Shown in pieces: positions 1 through 9,019 of a stretch of DNA of 64,000 nucleotides (the first letter of the stretch is position 1; each line of letters begins with the position of its first letter). The notes below the pieces were generated by a model, which saw only the letters and a list, made by a program, of their open reading frames with translations, did no database searches and had not been told where the DNA came from. A program made the position numbers and the translations under genes. This stretch comes from Notoacmeibacter marinus (GTDB taxonomy: Bacteria; Pseudomonadota; Alphaproteobacteria; Rhizobiales; Rhizobiaceae). The stretch is from positions 1,402,161 through 1,466,160 of the forward strand of contig NZ_NBYO01000001.1 of the NCBI RefSeq assembly GCF_002238045.1. The letters are read 5' to 3'.

Positions 1-17
1 CCTGAAGCCTTCTTTTC

Positions 18-644
18 CTACGGCCGGCGGGCAGCCAGCGCCATGGCGGCGGATCCGAACAGGGCTATCGCGCCGAACCGGTTCAATCCGCGCCGGAAGG
101 CTGGGCTGCGGACCGCTTCATGCGCCCATCCGGCCAGAAGGCCGTAGAGCGCGGCGTTGACGATGCTCAGAAGAACGAAGGTCAGGACCAGAACGACCGC
201 CTGCGGCAGGAAGGGCAGATCCTGTGCGATAAAAAGCGGCACGAAGGCGACAAAGAACAAAATGCCCTTCGGATTGAGCAGTGTGACAAGGAATGTCTCG
301 GCAAAGAGCCGGCGTGGCGACAGGCCTTTCGGCTGCGCTGTCGCCTCGGTCTTTGGCGAACCCGACCGCCAAAGACGGATCGACAGGAAGATCAGCCAAG
401 CTGCGCCCGCATAGCGAACGATCTCGAACAATGTCGCCGATGTCGCAAGAAGGACGCCGACGCCAGCCAGCGAGATGGATGCTGCGAACAGGTCGCCAAG
501 ACCGACGCCCGCGACCGCTGGCGCCAATGTGGCGCGGCCATGAGCGGCAGCGCGCGCGACGATGAGCGTGATCGTCGGGCCGGGAATGACCAGGATGAGG
601 ACGCTCGCCAGAACGAAGGCGATGTAGCTGGAGATGTCGATCAT
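18..644 (-). CDS. LysE/RhtB family amino-acid exporter
   Basis: A 208-residue integral membrane protein of the LysE/RhtB export family, which moves amino acids or related metabolites out of the cell. The N-terminus carries the family pattern IPGPTITLIVARAAAHG, and LNPKGILFFVAFVPLF is visible near residue 125. About six hydrophobic segments fit the family topology and the length is normal. The ATG start is preceded by GGAAGGG. It lies 62 bases downstream of pyruvate kinase on the same strand and could be read from that transcript. The substrate cannot be assigned. Confidence 0.9.
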   Translation of the reverse strand: MIDISSYIAFVLASVLILVIPGPTITLIVARAAAHGRATLAPAVAGVGLGDLFAASISLAGVGVLLATSATLFEIVRYAGAAWLIFLSIRLWRSGSPKTEATAQPKGLSPRRLFAETFLVTLLNPKGILFFVAFVPLFIAQDLPFLPQAVVLVLTFVLLSIVNAALYGLLAGWAHEAVRSPAFRRGLNRFGAIALFGSAAMALAARRP

Positions 645-706
645 GGCGCGGCCGGCCCTTCCTTGCAGCAGTCAGGCGGAAAGAAAGGCCGGCGCGCCGC
701 GCCGTG

Positions 707-2158
707 TCAATCGTCGGATTTCGGCAGATCGCGGTAGCGCTCGCCGCCAATACGGGCGACGCGCAGCATGTTCGTGCTGCCGCGCGTGCGAAGCGGCACA
801 CCCGCGACGATGATGATCCGGTCGCCCGGCTGTGCGAAGCCCTCGGCCTCGGCGATCCGGCTCGCCCGAAGCACCATATCGTCCAGATCGGTCGCGTCCT
901 CGGTGACGACGCAGTGACAGCCCCAGACAAGCGACAGCCGGCGGGCTGTGTCGATACGCGGCGAAAGGCTGATGATCGGCACCAGAGGCCGTTCGCGCGC
1001 GGTGCGGATGCCGGTGGCGCCGGAATCGGTATAGGTGACGATGGAAGCGACTTCGAGCGTTTCGGACATCTGCCGAGCGGCCAGCGACACCGCGTCGGCG
1101 GTGGTCTGCTTCGGCTCGGCGCGCTGGGCGGTGATGATGCTGGGATAGGTCGGCTCGCGCTCGACCGTCTCGGCGATGTCGTTCATCATCGTGACGGCCT
1201 CGACAGGGTAATCGCCGGCCGCGCTTTCCGCCGACAGCATGACCGCGTCCGCGCCCTCGAAGACGGCATGGGCAACGTCGGAGACCTCGGCGCGCGTCGG
1301 CATGGGGTCGGAGATCATGCTTTCCAGCATCTGGGTGGCAACGACGACCGGCTTGCCCGCTGCGCGGCACAGGCGGGTCAGACGCTTCTGGATGCCGGGC
1401 ACCGACTGGATGGGCATTTCCACGCCCAGATCGCCGCGCGCCACCATGATGGCGTCGGACAGTTCGATGATCTCGTCGATGCGGTTCAGCGCCTGGGGCT
1501 TTTCAATCTTGGAGAGGATGTAGGCCTTGCCGTCGGACAGTTCCCGGCATTCGATCAGGTCTTCGGGCCGCTGGACAAAGGACATGGCGATCCAGTCGAC
1601 ATTGGCGGCGATCGCGGCTTTCAGATCCTCGCGATCCTTGTCGGTCAGGGCGCCGACGGCCAGCTCCGTATCGGGCAGCGAGACGCCCTTCCTGTTGGAG
1701 ATGGAGGTGCCGGCGACGACTTTGCAGGTGATCGACCGCTTGTCGCTCTCCTCCGCGATCAGCTGCAGCTTGCCATCGTTGATCAGAAGGCGATGGCCGG
1801 CCTCGACCGCTTCCAAAATCTCCGGGTGGGGCAGATGGACGCGGGTGGCGTCTCCCGGCGTCGGATCGTCGTCCAGCGTGAAGGTCTGGCCCTCTTCCAG
1901 TTCGACGCTTTCTTCGGCAAAGATGCCGACGCGCAGCTTCGGCCCCTGCAGATCGGCCAGGATACCGATGGGGCGGCCGACCGTCTTCTCCACCGAGCGG
2001 ATGCGCTCGACCTGTTGGCGCATCATGTCATGGCTGGCATGGCTCATATTGATGCGGAAGACGTCCGCGCCCGCCTCGAAGAGCTGAAGAATGGTTTCTT
2101 CCGTGTCGGAAGCGGGGCCAAGCGTGGCGAGAATCTTGACCTTGCGGCTGCGTCTCAT
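707..2158 (-). CDS. pyk: Pyruvate kinase
   Basis: Pyruvate kinase converts phosphoenolpyruvate and ADP to pyruvate and ATP in lower glycolysis. The 483-residue protein starts with the typical RRSRKVKILATLGPAS, and has the substrate-binding FRINMSHASH, the lysine region KIEKPQALNRID, MVARGDLGVEMP, and the MLSAESAAGDYP stretch near residue 310. Length matches bacterial pyruvate kinases. I chose the ATG at 2158 rather than the in-frame TTG at 2173, because GGAA lies just upstream of the ATG and the family starts here. The DUF1036 gene precedes it on the same strand, a neighbour pair common in Hyphomicrobiales. Confidence 0.97.
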   Translation of the reverse strand: MRRSRKVKILATLGPASDTEETILQLFEAGADVFRINMSHASHDMMRQQVERIRSVEKTVGRPIGILADLQGPKLRVGIFAEESVELEEGQTFTLDDDPTPGDATRVHLPHPEILEAVEAGHRLLINDGKLQLIAEESDKRSITCKVVAGTSISNRKGVSLPDTELAVGALTDKDREDLKAAIAANVDWIAMSFVQRPEDLIECRELSDGKAYILSKIEKPQALNRIDEIIELSDAIMVARGDLGVEMPIQSVPGIQKRLTRLCRAAGKPVVVATQMLESMISDPMPTRAEVSDVAHAVFEGADAVMLSAESAAGDYPVEAVTMMNDIAETVEREPTYPSIITAQRAEPKQTTADAVSLAARQMSETLEVASIVTYTDSGATGIRTARERPLVPIISLSPRIDTARRLSLVWGCHCVVTEDATDLDDMVLRASRIAEAEGFAQPGDRIIIVAGVPLRTRGSTNMLRVARIGGERYRDLPKSDD

Positions 2159-2257
2159 TGTCGGGATTTCCAATGCCTAAATCGGTTTATGGTGCATCCC
2201 TGCGTAAGGCGAAGTTTGTAACACTGCAAGCGCGATGGCGCGGAAACATGCGGTGGC

Positions 2258-3109
2258 CTATTCGGAACCGCCGTCCGAGCCGCCATCCGAACCATCGCCC
2301 CCACCCGAATCGTCGCCACCGCCCGAATCGTCTGAACCACTGTCTCCATCCGATCCATCGCCGCCCGAATCGGTTCCGTCGGTGGATGAATCGGGCCCAT
2401 CGGTGCCGCCATCATCATCTGCGCCACCATCGTCGGAATCGTCCCCGAAATCCGGTTCGGACGTATCGGTGGACCGGGACGGTTCGCTGGATCGCGGATT
2501 GTCCCGTGGAGTGGGAGGTGCGGTCCGCTTCGGCAGCGGTGGCGCGACGGACGGCGATGGCACGGCGTCGCTGCGGCTGTCTGCCGAAGAGTCGGTCGGT
2601 CCGACCGCGGCAGGCGGCGCTGGCGCAGTTTCCACGGTTGCGGGCGGTTCCGCTTGTGGCTCCAACTGCGGTTCCGGTTCCGGTTCCGGCTCGTCGGTCA
2701 ACTGAACCATCCAGTTGATCTGTTCGCCGGTGTCGTGCTCCTGAAACCCTACGCGCTGATAGCCTCTGGCATAGCAATCGTTGATGCCGACGATTTTGAA
2801 TTCCCGATCGGCGACGCACATATTGATCGGCCCGTCCCAGCGGCCGCCACGTTGCGCATCTTCGGCATAGAGATAATAAAAACGGGACGTCAGTGGCCCG
2901 TCGATGAGCGTTTTGCAGTTTGCCGGCTCGATATGATACCAGCCCTCCGTGATCCATCCGGACGAACCGCGCAGACCGATGGAAACGCCGACCAGGCTTT
3001 GCGTCGCATTGCAAACCCGGAAGTCCGCTTTCGCCGACACGGTGCCGGCGAGAAGAGCGGCGAGCATGGGCAGAAGAGCGGTAAGAACCATGCCTGAGAT
3101 GCGCTTCAA
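2258..3109 (-). CDS. Secreted DUF1036 protein with acidic Asp/Gly/Ser tail
   Basis: An exported protein of unknown function. The DUF1036 core (about residues 30-150) contains FRVCNATQSLVGVSIG and GWYHIEPANCKTL, with conserved cysteines. It is followed by a Glu-Pro linker and a final stretch of about 65 residues made almost only of Asp, Gly and Ser. From the TTG at 3109 the protein begins LKRISGMVLTALLPMLAALL, a complete signal peptide ending near VSAKA. The ATG at 3091 would lose the positive n-region, and the far upstream ATG would add an unlikely leader. The core is typical of the family; the low-complexity tail is not. It sits directly upstream of pyk. Confidence 0.8.
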   Translation of the reverse strand: MKRISGMVLTALLPMLAALLAGTVSAKADFRVCNATQSLVGVSIGLRGSSGWITEGWYHIEPANCKTLIDGPLTSRFYYLYAEDAQRGGRWDGPINMCVADREFKIVGINDCYARGYQRVGFQEHDTGEQINWMVQLTDEPEPEPEPQLEPQAEPPATVETAPAPPAAVGPTDSSADSRSDAVPSPSVAPPLPKRTAPPTPRDNPRSSEPSRSTDTSEPDFGDDSDDGGADDDGGTDGPDSSTDGTDSGGDGSDGDSGSDDSGGGDDSGGGDGSDGGSDGGSE

Positions 3110-3232
3110 ACCAACCCCCAAGAGCAGCGACGCTGCCGGCCTACTGTACCAAACCCGGCTGTTTTTCGGCAATCGCCGCGCGTCTGTCAACGCGGGCGGA
3201 CGGCCGAAAGTCCGATGTTTCGTCCGGCCTGC

Positions 3233-4048
3233 TCAAATTTCGAGATCCCGCAAACGCGCGACAATATCGGCTCTGTGGTCCGGCTCGTAGATGTTGCGCA
3301 GAACGAAACGCTCCACGCTGACATCGAGATCGAGCGCGCCGATGATCCGCTCCTGCATGGCGCGTTGACTGGTGGCCGGCAGGCGGCAATCGAAGGCCGG
3401 GGTCGTGTCGAGCCGGTAGGGGAGGGGGCCCGCCAGGCCCTGATAACCATAAAGCGGCATGCCTTCGATCGGGGCAAAGCCGCTACCTTCTATCTGGCCG
3501 AATTTCGTGAGCCCGTAATGCGTGCCGAGACCCTCCGTATGGTTGAGCCGCTCCAGCATGTGGGGATCAAGGAAGTTGACGTAGAAGAGGGATGCCGCGC
3601 CCTCATGGCGGACGATCATTGTGGGGATCGATCCGTAGGGCGCCATCTGGCGGGTGTAACAGGCGATGTGATCGGCCACCCGCAGACGCAGGCAAGGGAT
3701 GACGATCGAACTCAGATGATCTTCATGGATCATGTATTTTCGCGTCAGCTGCAATGGTGCGGCATTGGAACCGGCTGCCAGAACCGCCGTCGCGGTAGAG
3801 AAATTGAAGGCGGCGAGCGCTTCGACGGCCCGATGCGTTGCCTTGGGCGCGCCATCGGGCAGCACCCAGCGCGCCGGCTCGTCCGGCAGGGGCGCTGCGC
3901 CATAATCGCCCAGATAAACATAGCTTCGGTCCGGATGCGAAAACGGATAGGCAAGCGCGAAGGCGAGCCGGCGCATCCGAATCTCGTGAGCCTCTTCCTC
4001 CGTGGCGGCGTCGGCGTCGACTGCGATATCGGCGAAGGGGATGGTCAT
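3233..4048 (-). CDS. Conserved protein with a cyclotransferase-like AAGSN motif
   Basis: I do not recognise this family with certainty. The 271-residue protein has no signal peptide or membrane segment. Around residues 92-105 it reads VLAAGSNAAPLQLTRKY, which recalls the YGSN loop of gamma-glutamylcyclotransferase-fold proteins, followed by blocks rich in His and Tyr (VADHIACYTRQMAP, GLGTHYGLTKFG). The start at 4048 (MTIPFADIAVDAD) is preferred over the ATG at 4108 because GGAACG lies upstream. It is transcribed away from the DUF1244 gene, so the 170-base gap between them should hold two divergent promoters. No enzyme activity can be claimed. Confidence 0.55.
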   Translation of the reverse strand: MTIPFADIAVDADAATEEEAHEIRMRRLAFALAYPFSHPDRSYVYLGDYGAAPLPDEPARWVLPDGAPKATHRAVEALAAFNFSTATAVLAAGSNAAPLQLTRKYMIHEDHLSSIVIPCLRLRVADHIACYTRQMAPYGSIPTMIVRHEGAASLFYVNFLDPHMLERLNHTEGLGTHYGLTKFGQIEGSGFAPIEGMPLYGYQGLAGPLPYRLDTTPAFDCRLPATSQRAMQERIIGALDLDVSVERFVLRNIYEPDHRADIVARLRDLEI

Positions 4049-4217
4049 GACGTTCGTTCCGGATGGTATGCTTTGGGCTCTTATGTGCTGCGCTTGGCCG
4101 CTTGCCAAGCGGTGTGGTGGCCATGTCTTGACGCAGTGCGATGGCGTGGCGATATCCTCGGATATGTCGGCAGGCCCGTTCCCTACGTTTCGCCTGCCAC
4201 CGCTTGGAGGCGAACCG

Positions 4218-4529
4218 ATGGATCACGAACTGACCGAAGACGAACAGCGCACGCTGGAAGCGGCGGCCTTTCGCCGCCTTGTCTCACATTTGCAGCAGCG
4301 AACCGACGTCCAGAATATCGACATGATGAATCTGGTGGGTTTCTGCCGCAACTGCCTGTCGAACTGGTATCTCGAAGCGGCCAAAGAGCGGGACATCGAT
4401 CTGTCGAAGGAAGCCAGTCGCGAACGCGTCTACGGCATGCCCTATGCCGAATGGAAGGCCAAGCACCAGAGCGAAGCCACCGCCGAACAGCGCGAAGCGT
4501 TCAAGACGAGTCATCCGCATAGTCACTGA
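4218..4529 (+). CDS. DUF1244 family protein
   Basis: A 103-residue cytosolic protein of the conserved DUF1244 family, function unknown. The diagnostic block NLVGFCRNCLSNWYLEAA lies at about residues 37-54, with the CxxC-type pair FCRNC. The ATG follows a strong GGAGG at 4206-4210. The DUF2312 gene follows on the same strand after 124 bases, a pairing often seen in Hyphomicrobiales. The Cys pair suggests metal or redox chemistry, but that is inference. Confidence 0.88.
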   Translation: MDHELTEDEQRTLEAAAFRRLVSHLQQRTDVQNIDMMNLVGFCRNCLSNWYLEAAKERDIDLSKEASRERVYGMPYAEWKAKHQSEATAEQREAFKTSHPHSH

Positions 4530-4653
4530 CCGGCCGGCGCCGTTTATCCACCATGTGCCGCATTGTGTTATTCGAACCGGCCTTAACAGTTGACCGGGCG
4601 ACCTGTGCTCTGGCACGAGCGGGCCACGATTTTTGATACCGACGGAGACAGTC

Positions 4654-4917
4654 TTGTCAGAACATAGCGATTCGCCGACCAGCGAAACCGTGGCCTCCGG
4701 CCAGCTCCGGGCCTTCATCGAGCGGATCGAGCGGCTCGAAGAGGAAAAGAAGACCATTGCCGACGACATCAAGGACATCTTCGCCGAAGCCAAGGGGAGC
4801 GGTTTCGACACAAAGGCCATGCGAACCATCATCCGCCTGCGCAAGCAGGAAGAGGCGGAAAGACAGGAAGCCGAAGCCATGATCGACCTTTACAAGGAAG
4901 CACTCGGCATGCGCTGA
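4654..4917 (+). CDS. DUF2312 family protein
   Basis: A short, highly charged, helical protein of 87 residues (DUF2312), probably a coiled coil, of unknown function. The conserved stretch [20 protein letters not shown] is near residue 22. The start is taken as TTG at 4654, giving MSEHSDSP, because GGAG at 4644-4647 is six bases upstream and family members begin this way; the TTG at 4633 lacks a good ribosome site. Charged helices with a [19 protein letters not shown] block suggest a nucleic-acid or protein scaffold, but nothing visible fixes the role. Confidence 0.85.
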   Translation: MSEHSDSPTSETVASGQLRAFIERIERLEEEKKTIADDIKDIFAEAKGSGFDTKAMRTIIRLRKQEEAERQEAEAMIDLYKEALGMR

Positions 4918-4972
4918 GCGCCGGTCACAACTCGTTCACAAACAATATTTTTTAGGACAAACTAATGTCAAT

Positions 4973-5001
4973 CTCCTGTCACGGTAGTGACGTAGCAGGA
5001 G
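4973..5001. promoter_or_regulatory. Interrupted dyad upstream of the Cys-rich gene
   Basis: CTCCTG at 4973-4978 is mirrored by CAGGAG at 4996-5001, and TCAC at 4979-4982 by GTGA at 4987-4990. The arms lie 30-58 bases before the GTG start of the copper-storage-like gene. It could be a metal-regulator operator or an RNA hairpin; the right side has five extra bases, so symmetry is imperfect. Confidence 0.35.
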
Positions 5002-5030
5002 CGCGTTCTTGAGCCAACGAGGAGGCCCTA

Positions 5031-5363
5031 GTGAACGCGATCGATCTGACATTGAATCATCAAAGCCGCGCGAGCGCCTGCACCCGATGCATGCTGGCCT
5101 GCGCTTATTGTCTCGACCAGTCCATTGGATTGGCGAATATGGATGCGTGCATCCGCGCCTGCCGAGACTGCATGCTGATATGCGCCGATTGCGCCCGGGC
5201 CTGCGCAACCGAATCGAAGAACGGGCTCGCCCTTTGCGCGTCCTGCGCCGCGATCTGCGAAGCCTGTATGGAAGAATGCAGCCGGCACGATCTCGACCAT
5301 TGCCGCCAATGCGCCGAGGCCTGTGCAGAATGCATGCAGGAATGCCGGCGTCTGGCAGCCTGA
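5031..5363 (+). CDS. Cys-rich four-helix copper-storage-like protein (Csp3-like)
   Basis: A 110-residue protein with 20 cysteines in repeated CxxC and CxxxC spacing (CTRCMLACAYC, CRDCMLICADCARAC, CASCAAICEACMEEC). Known Csp proteins are four-helix bundles whose inward-facing cysteines hold many Cu(I) ions. There is no signal peptide, so the cytosolic Csp3 type fits better than exported Csp1. Translation starts at GTG with GGAGG at 5021-5025, five bases upstream. No copper ATPase or MerR-type regulator lies next to it. Copper binding is inferred from the cysteine pattern. Confidence 0.85.
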   Translation: MNAIDLTLNHQSRASACTRCMLACAYCLDQSIGLANMDACIRACRDCMLICADCARACATESKNGLALCASCAAICEACMEECSRHDLDHCRQCAEACAECMQECRRLAA

Positions 5364-5423
5364 TGCGGGGGTTGCCCTCAGCAATACAAGCGCGTGGCTC
5401 CGACGTCGCGTGGTTTCTTTGCC

Positions 5424-5603
5424 TCAGTCCTGACGGCCATCCGGCTCTTTCGCGACGCCCTTGAACGGCTCGTCGTCAGCCTTCTTGTCCATGAACTCGC
5501 CCGTCGTGCGGTCGCGCTTGTTCCAATGGCCGCCTGCATCCTTGATCTGGGTTCGATCCTTCACCGCTCCGATGCGGTGGCCATCGCCTGTATTGGTCGC
5601 CAT
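5424..5603 (-). CDS. Small hydrophilic protein, 59 residues
   Basis: A short gene read on the minus strand. The protein begins MATNTGDGHRIGAVKDRTQI, contains GGHWNKRDRTTGEFMDKK and ends FKGVAKEPDGRQD. It has no Cys, membrane segment or signal. GAGGAG sits about nine bases before the ATG, and the codon third positions are GC-rich like neighbouring genes, so it is probably real. It resembles small conserved alphaproteobacterial proteins of unknown function that start MATNTGDGHR; that resemblance is from memory. It lies between the Csp-like gene and the CoxE-like gene. Confidence 0.7.
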   Translation of the reverse strand: MATNTGDGHRIGAVKDRTQIKDAGGHWNKRDRTTGEFMDKKADDEPFKGVAKEPDGRQD

Positions 5604-5698
5604 GGTCGATCTCCTCGCCCTGCCGCCGCGCCGCGCGGCGGTTCTGACAGGAAGGTGGAGTCGGGTGACGCGGCGTCAAGGCGCAGGCCGCGAGTCTG

Positions 5699-6895
5699 TC
5701 AATGCCGGCGCGACAGTTCCCTGGTGGCGTTCTCAAGCCCCTTGAGAGTCAGCGGATACATGCGCCCTTCCATCAGATCGCGGATCATGGCGGTGGATTG
5801 CGTCCACTTCCACTGCGCCGGTTCGACCGGATTGATCCAGATGGCGTTCTTCCATTTGGCCGTGACGCGCTGCATCCAGAGTGCGCCGGGCTCGGCATTC
5901 CAGTGTTCCACGGATCCGCCAGGATAGGCGACTTCGTAGGGACTCATCGCTGCGTCGCCGACAAAGATCACCTTATAGTCCGGCCCGTATTTGTGAAGGA
6001 GGTCGTAGGTCGGGATCGTCCGGTCGTGACGGCGCCGGTTCTCCTGCCAGACGCGCTCGTAAATGCAATTGTGGAAGTAGAAATATTCCAGCTGCCGAAA
6101 CTCCGATTTGGCCGCGGAGAACAGTTCCTCAACGACGCGGATATGGTCGTCCATCGAGCCGCCGACATCGAAGAACATCAGTAGCTTGACTGCATTGCGG
6201 CGTTCCGGCCGCGTCTTGACGTCCAGATAGCCATGTTCGGCCGTCGAACGCACCGTGCCGTCGAGGTCGAACTCTTCATCCGCGCCCTGACGAACCCAGC
6301 GTCGCAAGCGCTTCAGCGCGACCTTGATATTGCGCGTACCGATCTCGACATCGCCGTCGAGGTCGCGAAATTCCCGCTTGTCCCAGACTTTGACCGCCCT
6401 GCGGTGGCGGCTTTCCTTCTGGCCGATCCGAATGCCTTCCGGATTGTACCCGTAGGCGCCGAAGGGCGACGTGCCGGCAGTGCCGATCCATTTATTGCCG
6501 CCCTGATGGCGGCCCTGCTGTTCCTCCAGGCGCTTCTTCAGCGTCTCCACCAGCTTTTCGAACCCGCCAAGGCTCTCGACGAGTTTCTTCTCCTCGTCGG
6601 ACAGATGTTTTTCGGCTAGACGCCGCAGCCATTCTTCGGGCAGGTCGATGCGCGACGCGCCATTGGCGCCCTGGCCCGATACCGCCTCGACCCCTCGGAA
6701 ATACTGGCTGAAGATCCGGTCGAACCGGTCGATATGACGCTCGTCCTTCACCAGAACAGCGCGGGCGAGATAGTAGAAGCCCTCCACGTCATAGGTGACG
6801 AGATCGGCGTCCAGACCCTCCAGCAGCGACAGATATTCGCGCAGGGAGACCGGAACGGCAGCGGCCTTCAGCTCGAGAAAGAACGGGATGAACAT
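5699..6895 (-). CDS. VWA domain protein, CoxE-like
   Basis: A 398-residue CoxE-like protein with a von Willebrand A domain in its C-terminal half. A MIDAS-type metal site is visible as FFDVGGSMDDH near residue 240. The N-terminal part has REYLSLLEGLDADLVTYDVE, typical of the family. CoxE-like proteins work with MoxR AAA ATPases as metal-insertion or maturation chaperones. The likely MoxR partner is at 9175-10017 on the same strand, but here the two are split by a diguanylate cyclase gene and metA, whereas they are often adjacent in related bacteria. The client protein is unknown. Confidence 0.88.
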   Translation of the reverse strand: MFIPFFLELKAAAVPVSLREYLSLLEGLDADLVTYDVEGFYYLARAVLVKDERHIDRFDRIFSQYFRGVEAVSGQGANGASRIDLPEEWLRRLAEKHLSDEEKKLVESLGGFEKLVETLKKRLEEQQGRHQGGNKWIGTAGTSPFGAYGYNPEGIRIGQKESRHRRAVKVWDKREFRDLDGDVEIGTRNIKVALKRLRRWVRQGADEEFDLDGTVRSTAEHGYLDVKTRPERRNAVKLLMFFDVGGSMDDHIRVVEELFSAAKSEFRQLEYFYFHNCIYERVWQENRRRHDRTIPTYDLLHKYGPDYKVIFVGDAAMSPYEVAYPGGSVEHWNAEPGALWMQRVTAKWKNAIWINPVEPAQWKWTQSTAMIRDLMEGRMYPLTLKGLENATRELSRRH

Positions 6896-7025
6896 CCTAT
6901 TTCGCCGCCCTCGAACGCTTCAAATAGTAAAAAATCGCCTGTCCTTTCAAATTGATAAATTTTATGCCGGGTAATTGAATCGTAAGGGTCGAACCGTAGT
7001 GTCACCGCCAGAGGGCAGTGACGTT

Positions 7026-7964
7026 ATGTTTGAACTTTTTGATTGTGACGAGCAAGGCTCGGCAACGGCGGATATTACGCGCGCGTCGCTGGTCGACACC
7101 GAAGACCGCCTCGGTATCATGCTCGATGCGATGCCGCTCGGTGTTCTGATCCACTCCCAGCACGCCATTCTTTACGCCAATGCTGGCGCATGCGGCCTTC
7201 TGGGGGAGGATCGCAACAGCCTCATCGGAAAACATTTCCTCGATTTCCAGGGCTCCGATACCGGTTCGCCGGCGTTCGACGAGGCCTTCACCGCCCTCGG
7301 CCGGACGACCGAACAGGAAATGGTCATCGTCATGCCGCGGACGGGCCGCGAACGGCTGATGCGGGTCATCATGGGGCGGTTGCCCTGGAAAGGCTTGCCG
7401 GTCGTTCAGATTCTGCTGCAGGACATTACCGACCAGAAGCGGGCCGAAAATTCTCTGCGCAAACTGTCGATCACAGATGAATTGACCGGCGCCTATAACA
7501 GGCGGCACGCCTTCTACGAGGCCGGTCTCTACATGGAGCGGTCGAAAACGGCGCACTTTTCGGTTGCGCTGATCGATGTCGATCACTTCAAGCACGTCAA
7601 TGACTGTTATGGCCATGCGACCGGTGACGAGGTCCTGAAGGCGTTCACGGAGATCGGCCATCGTTTCCTGGCGACCTCCAATTTGGACTCCGCCATCTTT
7701 GCCCGGATCGGCGGTGAGGAGTTTCTGATTCTCGCACCCGATCGCGATCGGGCCCAGACCGTGCAGCTGGCCGACAATTTCCGACAGAAGCTGGCCGATC
7801 ATGTGATGATGACGGCCAAGGGGCCGCTTTGCGTGACCGCATCGATCGGGGTGGCCGAACGGATGGCCGGCGACGCCAGTTTCGACAATATTCTGCAACG
7901 GGCCGACGAAGCGCTCTACGAGGCAAAGGAAACCGGACGCAACAAGGTTGTCAGCGCCGGGTGA
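7026..7964 (+). CDS. PAS-GGDEF diguanylate cyclase
   Basis: A 312-residue soluble protein that probably makes cyclic di-GMP from GTP. A PAS sensor region covers about residues 35-140 (MPLGVLIHSQHAILYANAGA), followed by a GGDEF domain with DELTGAYNRRH, VALIDVDHFKHVND and the active-site signature GGEEF. The RxxD inhibitory site expected five residues before GGEEF is absent, so simple product inhibition is unlikely. No membrane segment or signal peptide is seen. ATG at 7026 is chosen because GAGGG precedes it; the frame is open upstream to a TTG at 6975. The gene is on the opposite strand to its neighbours. Confidence 0.92.
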   Translation: MFELFDCDEQGSATADITRASLVDTEDRLGIMLDAMPLGVLIHSQHAILYANAGACGLLGEDRNSLIGKHFLDFQGSDTGSPAFDEAFTALGRTTEQEMVIVMPRTGRERLMRVIMGRLPWKGLPVVQILLQDITDQKRAENSLRKLSITDELTGAYNRRHAFYEAGLYMERSKTAHFSVALIDVDHFKHVNDCYGHATGDEVLKAFTEIGHRFLATSNLDSAIFARIGGEEFLILAPDRDRAQTVQLADNFRQKLADHVMMTAKGPLCVTASIGVAERMAGDASFDNILQRADEALYEAKETGRNKVVSAG

Positions 7965-7987
7965 GGCTTACAGCCGATGCGGGGCGG

Positions 7988-8932
7988 TCATGCCGCTCGG
8001 GACTGGCGTTCCCGGCCATTGCCGATTTCTGACAGATCATAGGCCGTCGTCTGATACATCTGGTTGATCCAGTTGTTGAACAGCAGAAACGCGTGAGACC
8101 GCCAGCGATTGATCGGCTTTCGCTCCGGATCGTCTCCGGGGAAGTAATTGGCCGGGATCTGAATGGATTTGCCTGCCGCCCGGTCGCGAAAATATTCGGT
8201 AGCCAGCGTACCGTGATCATATTCGATGTGGTTGAAGATATAGAGGCGGTTGGCGAAGTCTTCCGCCAGAAGGCACAGCCCCGTCTCATCGCTCTCCATC
8301 AGGATTTTCAGGCCCGACCTTTCGTCGATGTCGCTACGCCGCACTTCGGTCCAGCGTGAGACGGAGATGGAGAAATCGTCGGAGAACCCCGCAAGATAGG
8401 GGGATGATGGCTGGAGATTGCGATGCCGGTAGACACCGAATGCCTTGTGCGCCAGCTCTTGCTTCGGCACGCCATGGAAATGGTGAGCCGCAGCCATGGC
8501 GCCCCAACAGATAAAGAAGGACGAATGGACGTTCGTCGTCGTCCAGTCCAGGATCTGCTGCAGTTCCGGCCAGTAGGTCACATCCTCGAATGGCAGGGTC
8601 TCGATAGGTGCGCCGGTGATGATGAACCCATCGAACTTGCGATCCTTCACCTCCTCCCATGTCGAGTAGAACGAGATGAGATGGTCTTCGGCGGTGTTGC
8701 GCGCCTGATGGGTGCCGACGCGTATCAAGCTGAGTTCGATCTGAAGCGGGGTCGATCCGATCAGCCGGGCGATCTGCGTTTCCGTCTCGATCTTGTTGGG
8801 CATGAGGTTGAGCAGGCCGATCTGAAGCGGGCGAATGTCCTGCCGGACGGCCACGCTTTCATCCATGATCTGGACACCCTCTTTGACGAGGATTTCACGG
8901 GCGGGCAGGGTATCGGGAATTCGGATCGGCAT
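7988..8932 (-). CDS. metA: Homoserine O-acyltransferase MetA (predicted acetyl-CoA type)
   Basis: The first committed enzyme of methionine synthesis, which acylates homoserine. The 314-residue protein begins [15 protein letters not shown] and has the catalytic residues of the MetA family at their usual numbers: Cys142 ([10 protein letters not shown]), His235 and Glu237 ([10 protein letters not shown]). Residue 111 is Glu (GAPIETL). In Bacillus cereus MetA, Glu here specifies acetyl-CoA, while Gly specifies succinyl-CoA, so this enzyme is predicted to be an acetyltransferase despite the usual succinyltransferase label. A SAM-II riboswitch lies about 90 bases upstream, so methionine sufficiency should shut it off. 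Confidence 0.95.
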   Translation of the reverse strand: MPIRIPDTLPAREILVKEGVQIMDESVAVRQDIRPLQIGLLNLMPNKIETETQIARLIGSTPLQIELSLIRVGTHQARNTAEDHLISFYSTWEEVKDRKFDGFIITGAPIETLPFEDVTYWPELQQILDWTTTNVHSSFFICWGAMAAAHHFHGVPKQELAHKAFGVYRHRNLQPSSPYLAGFSDDFSISVSRWTEVRRSDIDERSGLKILMESDETGLCLLAEDFANRLYIFNHIEYDHGTLATEYFRDRAAGKSIQIPANYFPGDDPERKPINRWRSHAFLLFNNWINQMYQTTAYDLSEIGNGRERQSRAA

Positions 8933-9019
8933 GGCGTACACTCCAGAACAGGGCCGGGCCGCTTGGTCTGCTACCCGCTCTTCACCCACGACCGTTTCTT
9001 GGAATATCCGCAACGGCCA

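Noticed and set aside
704..2221. Long open frame on the plus strand opposite pyruvate kinase
   Set aside because: It mirrors the pyk reading frame and shows no family motif; high GC content keeps antisense frames open.
4943..4971. TTGACA with TATTGT on the minus strand before the Cys-rich gene
   Set aside because: It would fire antisense into the DUF2312 gene, and the -10 match is weak.
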